Shown here: piece after piece, positions 16,085 through 24,215 of the stretch
Layout: the number at the start of each line of letters is the position of its first letter
Numbering within the stretch: the first letter of the stretch is position 1
Assembly (NCBI GenBank): GCA_003246855.1
Contig: QKCP01000134.1
Coordinates: 1 to 46,852, forward strand
DNA from: Ilyobacter polytropus
GTDB lineage: Bacteria > Fusobacteriota > Fusobacteriia > Fusobacteriales > Fusobacteriaceae
Reading direction: 5' to 3'
DNA length: 46,852 bases
Notes under the pieces: generated by a model
What the model was told of the DNA's origin: nothing
Seen by the model: the letters and a program-made list of their open reading frames with translations, nothing else
Databases searched by the model: none
Position numbers and translations under genes: made by a program

Positions 16085-17440
16085 CTATTTCTTTACTATT
16101 TTACCCACAAGTTCAATATGGCTTGTCTGCGGGAACATATCTACAGGCTGTACTTCCTTCAAGTAGTAACCGTGACTTTCAAGTATACCAACATCTCGTG
16201 CAAAAGTAGACGGGTTGCAAGATATGTACACTATTTCATTTAAATTTATTTCGGCAACCTTTGTGAGAACTGAACTTTCTATCCCTTTTCTTGGTGGATC
16301 GAAGATTATGCCGTCTATTTTTTCTCCAGAATCAATTAACTCTATGAGCTTTTCTTCTACCTTGCCATTTATGAACTCTGTATTTTTGATGTTGTTCTGC
16401 TCTGCTGTTTTTATGGCGTCTCTACTTGCAGCCTCCACGAGCTCTATTCCATATACTTTTTTCGCTTTTTCTGAAAGTATCATGGCGATTGTCCCAGTAC
16501 CAGAATACGCATCCACTATATTTTTATTCTGTATCTCACCAAAATATTCTATGGCTTTACCATAAAGTTTTTTTGTCTGCTCCAGGTTTATCTGGAAGAA
16601 AGAATTTGGAGACATATTAAAGCTTATGCCGAACATCTCTTCACTTATTGTTGGCTCTCCTAAAATTAATATATTTTTTTCACCGAGGGCGAAGTTCGTT
16701 CTCCTATTGTTTATGGATATATACGCCGATTTTATTTCAGGACAAATTCCCACTGTTTTTTTTATCACATCTTCTAACTCTTTTTTTAACTTCCCCTTTA
16801 TAATAAGTACAAGCATTGCCTCATTTTTTGAGTTGGTCCTCACCATTACGTGTCTCAAAATACCTGAATGGGTATGTTCATTATACACACTTATACTGGC
16901 TTTGTTTAACTCTTTTTTTAGCTCTCTTATAACTTTGTTGGCTAATTTTGACTGCAAGTGGTTTTCAGAAACTTCGAAAACCTCGTGAGATCTTCTCTTG
17001 TAAAAACCAGAAATTATTCTACCTTTGTTTTTTGCAAAAGGCTCTATAACCTTGTTCCTGTAGTAGAGAGGCTTTTCAGCACCTATGGTTTCATGCAAGA
17101 TGAAGTTTGTAGTTTTGCCTATCTTTTCTATTACTTCTCTCACCATCTCTTTTTTGTATGCCAGCTGCTTTTCATATTTTAACATGGCAAAATCACAGCC
17201 ATGAAAGTCTTCAAAACTTACCTTACTGTGATCTTCTACTCTATCCTCTGATGGTTTTATTATTTTGTGTATAAGGGCTCTGGCGTAGTTCTTTTTTAAG
17301 GATATTACCTCTACCTCCAGCACGTCCCCTGGTACTGACATAGGCACGAATACAGCCAGGTCATTGTAAAAACCTAGGCCCTCGCCGCCGTAAACTATTT
17401 TATCTATTTTTAATACTATTTTTTCACCTTTTTTTAGCAT
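16085..17440 (-). CDS. rlmCD: 23S rRNA (uracil-5-)-methyltransferase, RlmCD/RumA type
   Basis: This is a class I S-adenosylmethionine methyltransferase that forms 5-methyluridine in 23S rRNA. A TRAM domain occupies about residues 1-60. The catalytic half has DAYSGTGTIAMIL (SAM loop), FDPPRKGI, and the nucleophile Cys in YISCNPSTFARDV. Many relatives have four Cys for a [4Fe-4S] cluster after the TRAM domain; here only one Cys (C82) is left at the usual site, so the cluster is probably absent. It heads an operon with plsY, gpsA, a sigma factor, dnaN and glgB. Whether it modifies one or two uridines cannot be told. Confidence 0.93.
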   Translation of the reverse strand: MLKKGEKIVLKIDKIVYGGEGLGFYNDLAVFVPMSVPGDVLEVEVISLKKNYARALIHKIIKPSEDRVEDHSKVSFEDFHGCDFAMLKYEKQLAYKKEMVREVIEKIGKTTNFILHETIGAEKPLYYRNKVIEPFAKNKGRIISGFYKRRSHEVFEVSENHLQSKLANKVIRELKKELNKASISVYNEHTHSGILRHVMVRTNSKNEAMLVLIIKGKLKKELEDVIKKTVGICPEIKSAYISINNRRTNFALGEKNILILGEPTISEEMFGISFNMSPNSFFQINLEQTKKLYGKAIEYFGEIQNKNIVDAYSGTGTIAMILSEKAKKVYGIELVEAASRDAIKTAEQNNIKNTEFINGKVEEKLIELIDSGEKIDGIIFDPPRKGIESSVLTKVAEINLNEIVYISCNPSTFARDVGILESHGYYLKEVQPVDMFPQTSHIELVGKIVKK

Positions 17441-17485
17441 AGTTTCTCCTGTTAAATGGTTTCTTTTTTAACATTTAATTTAGTA

Positions 17486-17514
17486 ATTATATAATTTTAA
17501 GTTTGAAAAGTCAA
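17486..17514 (-). promoter_or_regulatory. Sigma-70-type promoter for the rlmCD-glgB operon
   Basis: The minus strand has a -35 TTGACT (17509-17514), a 17-base spacer and a perfect -10 TATAAT (17486-17491), about 45 bases upstream of the rlmCD ATG and just past the ftsL hairpin. Confidence 0.85.
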
Positions 17515-17522
17515 TTATGAAA

Positions 17523-17546
17523 TGAGTTACCCCGCAAGGTAACTCA
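17523..17546 (-). terminator. Hairpin terminator overlapping the ftsL stop codon
   Basis: TGAGTTACC and GGTAACTCA pair over 9 bp with a 6-base loop. The stem starts at the TGA stop of ftsL. The downstream minus-strand sequence (ATTTCATAATTG) is only moderately U-rich, so efficiency may be partial. Confidence 0.65.
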
Positions 17547-17813
17547 CTTTAGCTTAATATATTCAATGTCTTGGGTTATTTCCATACGCAGTTCATTTCT
17601 GGCTCTTCTCTCAATTTTGCTAAGGTCAATTTTTGACTCCAACTCCATTTTTCTAGAGATCAACTTTTTCTCTAATTCTTTGTTTGCCAGCTCCTCTTTT
17701 CTTATATCCTTTAATAAGGAGGTTATCCTGGTTATAAAAACTAGGTGTAGGAATGAAACTGCAAGTATTATCGATATTGTGGCAAACATTTTGAAAAAAT
17801 TGTCTTTTTTCAT
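17544..17813 (-). CDS. ftsL: FtsL-like septum formation protein
   Basis: FtsL is a short bitopic divisome protein that with FtsB and FtsQ activates septal peptidoglycan synthesis. The 89-residue product has a brief cytoplasmic start, one membrane helix (about 9-28), and a heptad-rich coiled coil (about 33-70) ending in an ARNELRMEI segment. That layout and its place 1 base after rsmH match rsmH-ftsL pairs widely found in bacteria. Sequence conservation in this family is poor, so the assignment relies on architecture and position. The usual next gene, a division transpeptidase, does not follow. Confidence 0.78.
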   Translation of the reverse strand: MKKDNFFKMFATISIILAVSFLHLVFITRITSLLKDIRKEELANKELEKKLISRKMELESKIDLSKIERRARNELRMEITQDIEYIKLK

Positions 17814-17814
17814 A

Positions 17815-18759
17815 TTATCCCAGCCTTTCCACTACCCTCAACTTGGACGAGTGTGCCCTGTTGTTGAAATCCAACTCATTGTTTTTTGGTATAATGGGTT
17901 TTCTTGTTACAAGTTTGACCTTCGCTTTGTGGTTGCATTTGCAAATCAACAACTCAGAGGGGCATACGCACTCCACAGACATCTCCTTGAACATGTTTTT
18001 TACTATCCTGTCTTCTAAAGAGTGGAAAGTTATTATAGCCAGTCTCCCGCCTGGTTTTAGGGAATCAACCGCTTTTTCTATGGAATTTTTTAGTACATCT
18101 AACTCCCTGTTTACCTCTATCCTTATAGCTTGGAAAGTTTTCTTTGCAGGATGTTTTTGACTTTTACCCTTTATAGCTCTCTTGATTATAGCTACAAGAT
18201 CCCCGGTTGTCTCTATGGGTTTTTCAGACCTTGCTTCAACTATAAATCTGGCTATTTTTCTTGCATGCCTCTCTTCGCCATACTCGTAGATTATCCTAGA
18301 TATCTCCTCTTCCGGATATTGGTTCAACAGCTCATATGCCGAAAATGGGCTGCTCTTGTCCATCCTCATGTCTAAGCGGGTATCATACTTATATGAAAAT
18401 CCCCTGTCAGGGTCGTCAAGCTGTTTAGAGGATACTCCTATATCCATAAGTATCCCGTCAACCTTCTCAAATCCTGCCATGTATATGACTGTGTCTAAAT
18501 TCAAAAAATTGTCTTTGAATATTTGATGTTTATTCCTGTATTCTTCAAGCCGTTTTCCGGCAAAATTTATAGCTTCCTGATCCTGGTCGATAGAAATCAA
18601 GTTACCTTTTTCTGAAAGTCTTTTCAATATGCCTTCAGAATGGCCGCCACCACCAAGCGTGCAATCCACGTAAACCCCATCTAAATTTTTAACCAAATTT
18701 TCCAACGTTTCTTCGTATAGCACAGGTATGTGGTAGTCGACTTTAATATTTTCTATCAT
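17815..18759 (-). CDS. rsmH: 16S rRNA (cytosine-1402-N4)-methyltransferase
   Basis: RsmH (MraW) methylates the N4 of C1402 in the ribosomal P site. It begins with HIPVLYEETL, then the SAM motif DCTLGGGGHSEGILKRL near 32-48, GVSSKQLDDPDRGFSY, FQAIRIEVNRELDVL near 212, and FHSLEDRIVKNMF near 245. The C-terminus contains PSELLICKCNHKAKV and ends NRAHSSKLRVVERLG, all family signatures. Length 314 is normal. No mraZ lies upstream; the preceding gene is an SPFH protein with a separate promoter between them. Confidence 0.98.
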   Translation of the reverse strand: MIENIKVDYHIPVLYEETLENLVKNLDGVYVDCTLGGGGHSEGILKRLSEKGNLISIDQDQEAINFAGKRLEEYRNKHQIFKDNFLNLDTVIYMAGFEKVDGILMDIGVSSKQLDDPDRGFSYKYDTRLDMRMDKSSPFSAYELLNQYPEEEISRIIYEYGEERHARKIARFIVEARSEKPIETTGDLVAIIKRAIKGKSQKHPAKKTFQAIRIEVNRELDVLKNSIEKAVDSLKPGGRLAIITFHSLEDRIVKNMFKEMSVECVCPSELLICKCNHKAKVKLVTRKPIIPKNNELDFNNRAHSSKLRVVERLG

Positions 18760-18797
18760 ACTTCACCTCATTTAATCTAATCAATGATATTCAAAAT

Positions 18798-18826
18798 ATT
18801 GTATACTATTTCTCGTAAAAAATCAA
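18798..18826 (-). promoter_or_regulatory. Sigma-70-type promoter for rsmH-ftsL
   Basis: The minus strand has a -35 TTGATT (18821-18826), a 17-base spacer and a -10 TACAAT (18798-18803), about 40 bases upstream of the rsmH ATG. It lies between the two arms of a 10-bp inverted repeat (18766-18775 and 18828-18837). Confidence 0.65.
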
Positions 18827-18839
18827 GTTAAATGAGGGA

Positions 18840-19868
18840 TTACTCCGTGGCGTTTTCGCTTATAACTGCACTAACCACCTCTGTCGCACCACCAGTTTTG
18901 GTTGCAAAGAGTTCTTTTATCGTCCCAAGGCTAGATAAAAGTGAGGAGGTTTCGAATGGCATAAATACCACCTTATCACCTTGGCTTGAGCTTATGTTTT
19001 TGAAAGCTTCTATATACCTCATGGCTATAAGGTAGTTGACTGGTTCTTTTTCGTCTCCACCAATTGCTTCGGCCACCATTTTTATGGCTTGTGCTTCAGC
19101 TTGAGCTATCTTTATCCTTGCTTCAGATATACCTTCTGCCTGAAGTACCCTTGCCCTTTTTTCTCCTTCTGCCTTCTCTATAGCAGATATCCTTATACCT
19201 TCTGCCTCGAGTATCCTGGACTTTTTATCCCCTTCTGCATTGAGTATCATAGCTCTCTTGTCCCTCTCTGCTTTCATCTGTTTCTCCATAGCCAGTCTTA
19301 TCTCTTGAGGAGGTATTATATCCTGCAGTTCCACTCTGTTCACCTTTACCCCCCACTTATCGGTGGCCTCGTCTAGGATATTCCTAAGCTTATCATTTAT
19401 AGCATCCCTCGACACAAGCGTTTCGTCCAGCGAAAGGCCGCCTATAACGTTTCTAAGTGTAGTCTGGGTCAACTTTTCTATGGCGTCGGGAAGGTTGTTT
19501 ATTTCATATACAGATCTTTTGGGGTCCATTATCTGAAAATATAATAGAGCGTTTATCTCTATTGTGACATTATCACTCGTTATCACATTTTGCTTAGGGA
19601 AGTCGTAAACGGTTTCCCTGAGGTCTACTCTCTTCACAACTTTATTTACTACTATGCTGGCCCCGTTAACATCTGTCTGGGAGTACTTCCACATTATGCT
19701 CCTAGGGTTATCCACCACCGGTATTATAAAGTTCAAACCACTTTGCAAGGTTCTGCTGTACTTACCCAACCTTTCAATCACCATTACCTCAGCCTGCCTA
19801 ATTATTATGATACCTTTTGAAACGAATACCATCAAAAAAATCAAGAGAATTATACTAAGAAAAAACAT
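18840..19868 (-). CDS. SPFH/band 7 (stomatin-like) membrane protein
   Basis: SPFH proteins form large oligomeric assemblies on membranes and influence protease activity and membrane organisation. One N-terminal membrane helix (about 3-20) precedes the SPFH domain (about 20-190), with AEVMVIERLGKYSRTL and VNRVELQDIIPPQEI. A long charged Ala/Glu/Lys-rich helical region (about 190-270) has AEGDKKSRILEAEG and AEGEKRARVLQAEG repeats. The pattern is that of QmcA/stomatin-like members rather than HflK/HflC. No NfeD partner is adjacent. FtsH, a known partner of related proteins, is elsewhere in the window; a link is only inference. Confidence 0.93.
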   Translation of the reverse strand: MFFLSIILLIFLMVFVSKGIIIIRQAEVMVIERLGKYSRTLQSGLNFIIPVVDNPRSIMWKYSQTDVNGASIVVNKVVKRVDLRETVYDFPKQNVITSDNVTIEINALLYFQIMDPKRSVYEINNLPDAIEKLTQTTLRNVIGGLSLDETLVSRDAINDKLRNILDEATDKWGVKVNRVELQDIIPPQEIRLAMEKQMKAERDKRAMILNAEGDKKSRILEAEGIRISAIEKAEGEKRARVLQAEGISEARIKIAQAEAQAIKMVAEAIGGDEKEPVNYLIAMRYIEAFKNISSSQGDKVVFMPFETSSLLSSLGTIKELFATKTGGATEVVSAVISENATE

Positions 19869-20002
19869 ATTTTTTCCCCTCCTTTAGTTTTATTTTATTG
19901 ATTTCCACGCCTGAATGTGCTGTGACCAGCTATTCAAGCAAATAAATAAAATATACATCTAATTTATCGCACATCCCTTATTTTTCCTTCAAACAAATAA
20001 AA

Positions 20003-20023
20003 TAGGCGGCCTATGGCCGCCTA
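20003..20023 (-). terminator. Terminator after glgP
   Basis: TAGGCGGCC and GGCCGCCTA form a 9-bp GC-rich stem with a 3-base loop, followed on the minus strand by TTTTATTTGTTT. It starts 9 bases after the glgP stop. Confidence 0.88.
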
Positions 20024-20032
20024 CTGATTATG

Positions 20033-22483
20033 CTACTTTATGTTAGTTTTTTCTATATCCCATATTTCTGATGCATATTCTTTTATAGTCCTGTCAGAAC
20101 TGAACTTCCCGCTTGTAGCAATGTTAATCCAGGCCTTTTTTGCCCATCCCATTTTGTCCCTAAACGCTTCGTCCACTTTTTTCTGCGCACTTCTGTATGC
20201 AGAAAAATCTTTCAGTACGTAATATTCATCCGGCCTGTTCCCGTCCACTCCATAGAGTAATGAGTTATAAAGTTCGGTAAATACGGATCTGTCTGCACAG
20301 TAGGTCCCGTCTACAAGATGGTTTATTACTTCCTGCAGACCTTCAACTGTACTGTATAGTTCCATTGCGCTGTGACCGTTCTCGGCGTTCAACCTCGCCA
20401 CTTCATCTGATGTAAGCCCGAATATAAAGCTGTTCTCTTCTCCAGCCTCCTCTACAATCTCCACATTAGCTCCGTCCATAGTTCCTATGGTAGGTGCTCC
20501 ATTTATCATGAACTTCATGTTTCCTGTACCGGAAGCCTCCTTTCCTGCTGTTGATATTTGCTCGGAAAGATCCGCTGCTGGGAAGAGTTTTTCCGCAACA
20601 GACACCCTATAGTTATCCACAAAGACTACTTTAATCTTATTGTTTATCTCCATATCGTTATTTATTTTTTCGGCTATGGAGTTTATAAGTTTTATTACAG
20701 TCTTAGCTCTTCTATACCCTGATGCGGCTTTTGCCCCGAATATAAATGTTCTAGGAACCATATCCAGATTCGGATTCTTCTTAAGCTTATTGTAAAGATC
20801 CATTATATGTAGTATGTTTAAAAGCTGCCTTTTATACTCATGAAGTCTTTTTATCTGTATGTCAAATATGGAATCCGGGTCTATCACTATCCCCTTGTGT
20901 TCTTTTATGTATTCGGCTAATTCTACCTTGCTGTTATGCTTTATCTCCAAGAATCTTTTTAGAATCACGTCATCATCCGTATATTTTTTAAGCTTCTCAA
21001 GTTCAGAGAGTTCCTTTTTCCACCCTTCCCCTATAAGTTCATCTATAAGAGCCGACAGCTCTGGGTTAGATTTTAAAAGCCATCTCCTTTGGGTAACTCC
21101 ATTTGTCTTGTTGTTGAATTTCTCAGGATAAATATGATACCAGTCTTTCAACTCTTGATTTTTAAGTATTTCTGTATGCAGTGCTGCAACCCCATTGACA
21201 GAATGGCTTCCTATAATAGCCAACCAAGCCATCCTTACCATCCCGTCACCTATTATGGACATCTTGTTGTGTTTTTTCCAATCATTAGGATACTGCTGCC
21301 TCAAGAAGGTTAAGAACCTTCTATTTATCTCTTCTATTATCTGATACTGCCTAGGTAAAAGGTTGGAGAAAAGGTCTATAGGCCACTTTTCCAAAGCTTC
21401 AGCAAGTATAGTATGGTTTGTATATGCGCATACCCTTGTTGTTATCTCCCAAGCTTTTTCCCACTCCAGTTTTTCCCAGTCCATGAGTATTCTCATTAGC
21501 TCCGGTATGGCAACTACCGGATGGGTATCATTTAATTGTAGTGCCACTTTTTCTGGAAAAATTTCAAAATTAGCACCATGTTTAGCTTTAAAGTTCCTAA
21601 CAATATCCTGTAGTGAGGCAGAAACAAAAAAGAACTGCTGCCTAAGCCTTAACTCCTTACCGGAAGGTCCGGCATCATTTGGGTATAATACTCTGGATAT
21701 ATCTTCTGCCCTGTTCTGCTTTTTAACTGCACTTCCATAATGCTGGTCGTTAAAAAGCTGTAAGTCAAAACCATCTGGCGCCTCAGCTTCCCAAAGCCTA
21801 AGAGTGTTCACAGTTTTTGTATCGTAACCTACTATCGGCATATCATAAGGTACTGCTGTTACAACCTCGGCATTTATCCGTTTGAAATGCTGCCTACCTG
21901 TCCTATCAGTTATGACTTCTACATGCCCCCCAAACTTGACATTTACAGATTCTGTTCTTTTTTCTATAGACCAAGGGTCTCCGTTTTCCAGCCAGTTGTC
22001 AGGATACTCAACTTGAAATCCATTTTCTATTTTTTGCTTGAACATTCCATATCTATACCTTATTCCATAGCCGTGTCCAGGAAGTTCATGAGTTGCAAGG
22101 GAATCTAGAAAACACGCTGCCAATCTTCCCAAACCACCGTTTCCAAGTCCCGCATCTTGCTCAACTTCCTCTATGGCATTATAGTCTATCCCAAGTTCTG
22201 ACAGAGCTTCCTTTACATCATTGTTAACTGTTAGGTTTACCAGGTTGTTGGAAAACGCCCTCCCCATTAAAAATTCGGCAGAAAGGTAAAAAGCCTGCTT
22301 AACATCATTTTCTTCATAAGTTTTTTTTGTATCCATCCAGTTGTCTAAAACTATCTCCATACAAGCTTTTGAAACAGCATCAAACAGCTCCTCTTTTTTA
22401 GCTTCCTCTACTGTTTTTCCCGATCTAGACCTTAGATATTTCTGGATATCCTCTTTAAACTTTTCTTTGTTTAACTCTACCAT
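20033..22483 (-). CDS. glgP: Glycogen/alpha-glucan phosphorylase
   Basis: GlgP releases glucose 1-phosphate from the non-reducing ends of glycogen using inorganic phosphate and pyridoxal phosphate. The 816-residue protein is of normal length. It has GLGNGGLGRLAACFLDS near 112-128, LQLNDTHPVVAIPELMR, and NGVTQRRWL. The cofactor-binding region EASGTGNMKFMINGA contains the Lys that carries pyridoxal phosphate, and GTMDGANVEI follows. GGGGGC precedes the ATG as ribosome site. It stands alone between yggT and an SPFH gene; its partner glgB is 8 kb away in another operon. Confidence 0.98.
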   Translation of the reverse strand: MVELNKEKFKEDIQKYLRSRSGKTVEEAKKEELFDAVSKACMEIVLDNWMDTKKTYEENDVKQAFYLSAEFLMGRAFSNNLVNLTVNNDVKEALSELGIDYNAIEEVEQDAGLGNGGLGRLAACFLDSLATHELPGHGYGIRYRYGMFKQKIENGFQVEYPDNWLENGDPWSIEKRTESVNVKFGGHVEVITDRTGRQHFKRINAEVVTAVPYDMPIVGYDTKTVNTLRLWEAEAPDGFDLQLFNDQHYGSAVKKQNRAEDISRVLYPNDAGPSGKELRLRQQFFFVSASLQDIVRNFKAKHGANFEIFPEKVALQLNDTHPVVAIPELMRILMDWEKLEWEKAWEITTRVCAYTNHTILAEALEKWPIDLFSNLLPRQYQIIEEINRRFLTFLRQQYPNDWKKHNKMSIIGDGMVRMAWLAIIGSHSVNGVAALHTEILKNQELKDWYHIYPEKFNNKTNGVTQRRWLLKSNPELSALIDELIGEGWKKELSELEKLKKYTDDDVILKRFLEIKHNSKVELAEYIKEHKGIVIDPDSIFDIQIKRLHEYKRQLLNILHIMDLYNKLKKNPNLDMVPRTFIFGAKAASGYRRAKTVIKLINSIAEKINNDMEINNKIKVVFVDNYRVSVAEKLFPAADLSEQISTAGKEASGTGNMKFMINGAPTIGTMDGANVEIVEEAGEENSFIFGLTSDEVARLNAENGHSAMELYSTVEGLQEVINHLVDGTYCADRSVFTELYNSLLYGVDGNRPDEYYVLKDFSAYRSAQKKVDEAFRDKMGWAKKAWINIATSGKFSSDRTIKEYASEIWDIEKTNIK

Positions 22484-22517
22484 TTCTTACGCCCCCTGTA
22501 ATATATTATTTAAATGG

Positions 22518-22541
22518 ATCCAAATTCATCTAAATTTGGAT
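22518..22541. repeat. Inverted repeat upstream of glgP
   Basis: ATCCAAATT and AATTTGGAT are perfect 9-bp arms around a 6-base centre, between the yggT stop and the glgP start. No U-run follows on the minus strand. It could be an operator for glgP or a weak hairpin ending the yggT transcript. Confidence 0.5.
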
Positions 22542-22545
22542 TATG

Positions 22546-22800
22546 TTAAAAAAACAAAAGTGAAAAAATCAATTTTCTAATTATGTCCAATGTAAAATAC
22601 GCTAGTAGCGGTGCTATATCCAGTCTAAGGTGCCCTATTGGCAAAAGCACCCTGAAAGGCCTCAGTATAGGTTCTGTTACCGTGTATACCAAATGAGTAA
22701 ATTCATTTCTGCTGTAAGGTATAACCCACGATATAATTATTCTTATCATAATCAATACTTTTATTATCTGTATTAACAAGTTTATAGTTTGATACAACAC
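22546..22800 (-). CDS. YggT family integral membrane protein
   Basis: The 84-residue protein has the YggT pattern: a first membrane helix, the conserved MIRIIISWVIPYSRNEF segment, then TEPILRPFRVLLP, and a second helix carrying D-I-A-P-L-L-A-Y-F. Members lie in the inner membrane and often sit near proC or division genes. Here it starts 4 bases after the proC stop and ends the pgsA-proC set. The molecular function is not settled; roles in osmotic shock survival and division have been proposed for homologues. Confidence 0.92.
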   Translation of the reverse strand: MLYQTINLLIQIIKVLIMIRIIISWVIPYSRNEFTHLVYTVTEPILRPFRVLLPIGHLRLDIAPLLAYFTLDIIRKLIFSLLFF

Positions 22801-22804
22801 TTAA

Positions 22805-23596
22805 TTATTCTCCTTTCGAACTGAACTCTTTTGCCTTATTATAGGTTTCAATCACTGTTTCTATCATAGCTTTTCTTACAGAATTTTGCTCCATCTTTAG
22901 AAGTCCGGCAGCAGTAGAACCACCAGGAGATGTAACCATATCTTTTAGCTGCTCAGGGTGCATTCCAGTCTCTTTTATCATGCTAGCTGATCCTATAAAA
23001 GTTTCCAAGACAAACTTAAGGCTGTCCTGCTTTGTCATTCCAAGTTTTACTCCACCCTCCGCTAGAGCGTTTATTAGCAAAAACACGTAGGCAGGTCCAC
23101 TTCCTGAAAGAGCAGTAACTATATCTAGCTTGTCTTCAGGAACTTCTACAGCCTCGCCTGTGCTCTTTAATATTTCCCTTACTTTTTCTTCTTCTACTTG
23201 GCTTATGTTTTTATTAAATGAGTAACCACAGATCCCCTTTTTAATAAGTGTCGGCGTATTCGGCATTACTCTTACAAATTTAACCCCTTCTCCAAGTACC
23301 TTTTCATAAAATTTTATATTTATTCCTAAAACCAGGCTTATTATTACCTTATCGCTTAGGTCGTATTTTTTCATCTCATTTAAGACTTTCTCTACCACGT
23401 CTGGTTTTACAGCTATTATAACAAAATCAGATTTTTCTAAAATCTCATTTATTCCTGCTACACGTTTTGCGCCGTACTTAGCCTCTACCTCTTTTGCTCT
23501 CTGGTCGTTCAACTCCAAAAAGAACAGGTTTTTATCGCTTAGGGCGCTTATATATGCCCCGCCCATATTACCTGATCCTATTACCCCTATATTCAT
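22805..23596 (-). CDS. proC: Pyrroline-5-carboxylate reductase
   Basis: ProC reduces 1-pyrroline-5-carboxylate to proline with NAD(P)H. It opens with the Rossmann motif IGVIGSGNMGGAYISAL. Typical later segments are VIIAVKPD, VRVMPNTPTLIKKGICGY near 129-146, and the signature region LSGSGPAYVFLLINALAEGGVKLGM and VTSPGGSTAAGL. At 263 residues its length is normal. proB and proA are not in the window. The adjacent pgsA-rimO upstream and yggT downstream suggest a mixed housekeeping cluster. Confidence 0.97.
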   Translation of the reverse strand: MNIGVIGSGNMGGAYISALSDKNLFFLELNDQRAKEVEAKYGAKRVAGINEILEKSDFVIIAVKPDVVEKVLNEMKKYDLSDKVIISLVLGINIKFYEKVLGEGVKFVRVMPNTPTLIKKGICGYSFNKNISQVEEEKVREILKSTGEAVEVPEDKLDIVTALSGSGPAYVFLLINALAEGGVKLGMTKQDSLKFVLETFIGSASMIKETGMHPEQLKDMVTSPGGSTAAGLLKMEQNSVRKAMIETVIETYNKAKEFSSKGE

Positions 23597-23662
23597 CTCC
23601 TATATTACCTCCATTTTTCTTCTTTTCAAAATTCTAATAAATTTATTCGAATTCAATTAGAA

Positions 23663-24196
23663 TTACTTTAAGTCCTTAAAGTATTTTCTCCCACCGTAAA
23701 CGTAGTCCCACCCAGACCAAACTGTAAGCACTACCGGTATCAGCATTATATAAAAATTATAAGGGCTTTCCCCTATCAGCATTATTATAAGAATGGCGAT
23801 CATCTGAGTGGTGGTCTTCCATTTCCCAAGCTGTCCAGCAGGTATAACCTCCCCATTTGAAGCGGCTATACTTCTTATCCCAGTAACTAAAAATTCCCTT
23901 CCAAGTATGAGTATCAACATCCAAGAAGGTATGTATCTTAATTCGACAAAAATAGTCAGCGCCGCCATCACAAGTATTTTATCAGCAAGCGGGTCCATAA
24001 GCTTTCCAAAGTCGGTTACAAGCTTATGCTTTCTGGCAAGGTAACCGTCTAAAAAATCGGTCAAGGAAGCCAATCCAAACATGACAAAAGCTATCAACCT
24101 GTAAATAAAACCTCCATCGGTTGCATTCATAAGAAAATAAAGAAAAGGAAAAATCAAAATAATCCTAAATATCGTAAGCTGGTTTGCTATATTCAT
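23663..24196 (-). CDS. pgsA: CDP-diacylglycerol-glycerol-3-phosphate 3-phosphatidyltransferase
   Basis: PgsA makes phosphatidylglycerol phosphate from CDP-diacylglycerol and glycerol 3-phosphate. It has NIANQLTIFRI at the start, the CDP-alcohol phosphatidyltransferase motif D-G-x2-A-R-x8-G-x3-D-x3-D in DGYLARKHKLVTDFGKLMD (about 49-67), and about five membrane helices. The length is 177 residues. It lies 19 bases after rimO, a pairing common in Firmicutes and relatives, and uses the product of gpsA encoded 9 kb away. Confidence 0.96.
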   Translation of the reverse strand: MNIANQLTIFRIILIFPFLYFLMNATDGGFIYRLIAFVMFGLASLTDFLDGYLARKHKLVTDFGKLMDPLADKILVMAALTIFVELRYIPSWMLILILGREFLVTGIRSIAASNGEVIPAGQLGKWKTTTQMIAILIIMLIGESPYNFYIMLIPVVLTVWSGWDYVYGGRKYFKDLK

Positions 24197-24215
24197 ATCA
24201 AACTTCTAACCTCCA

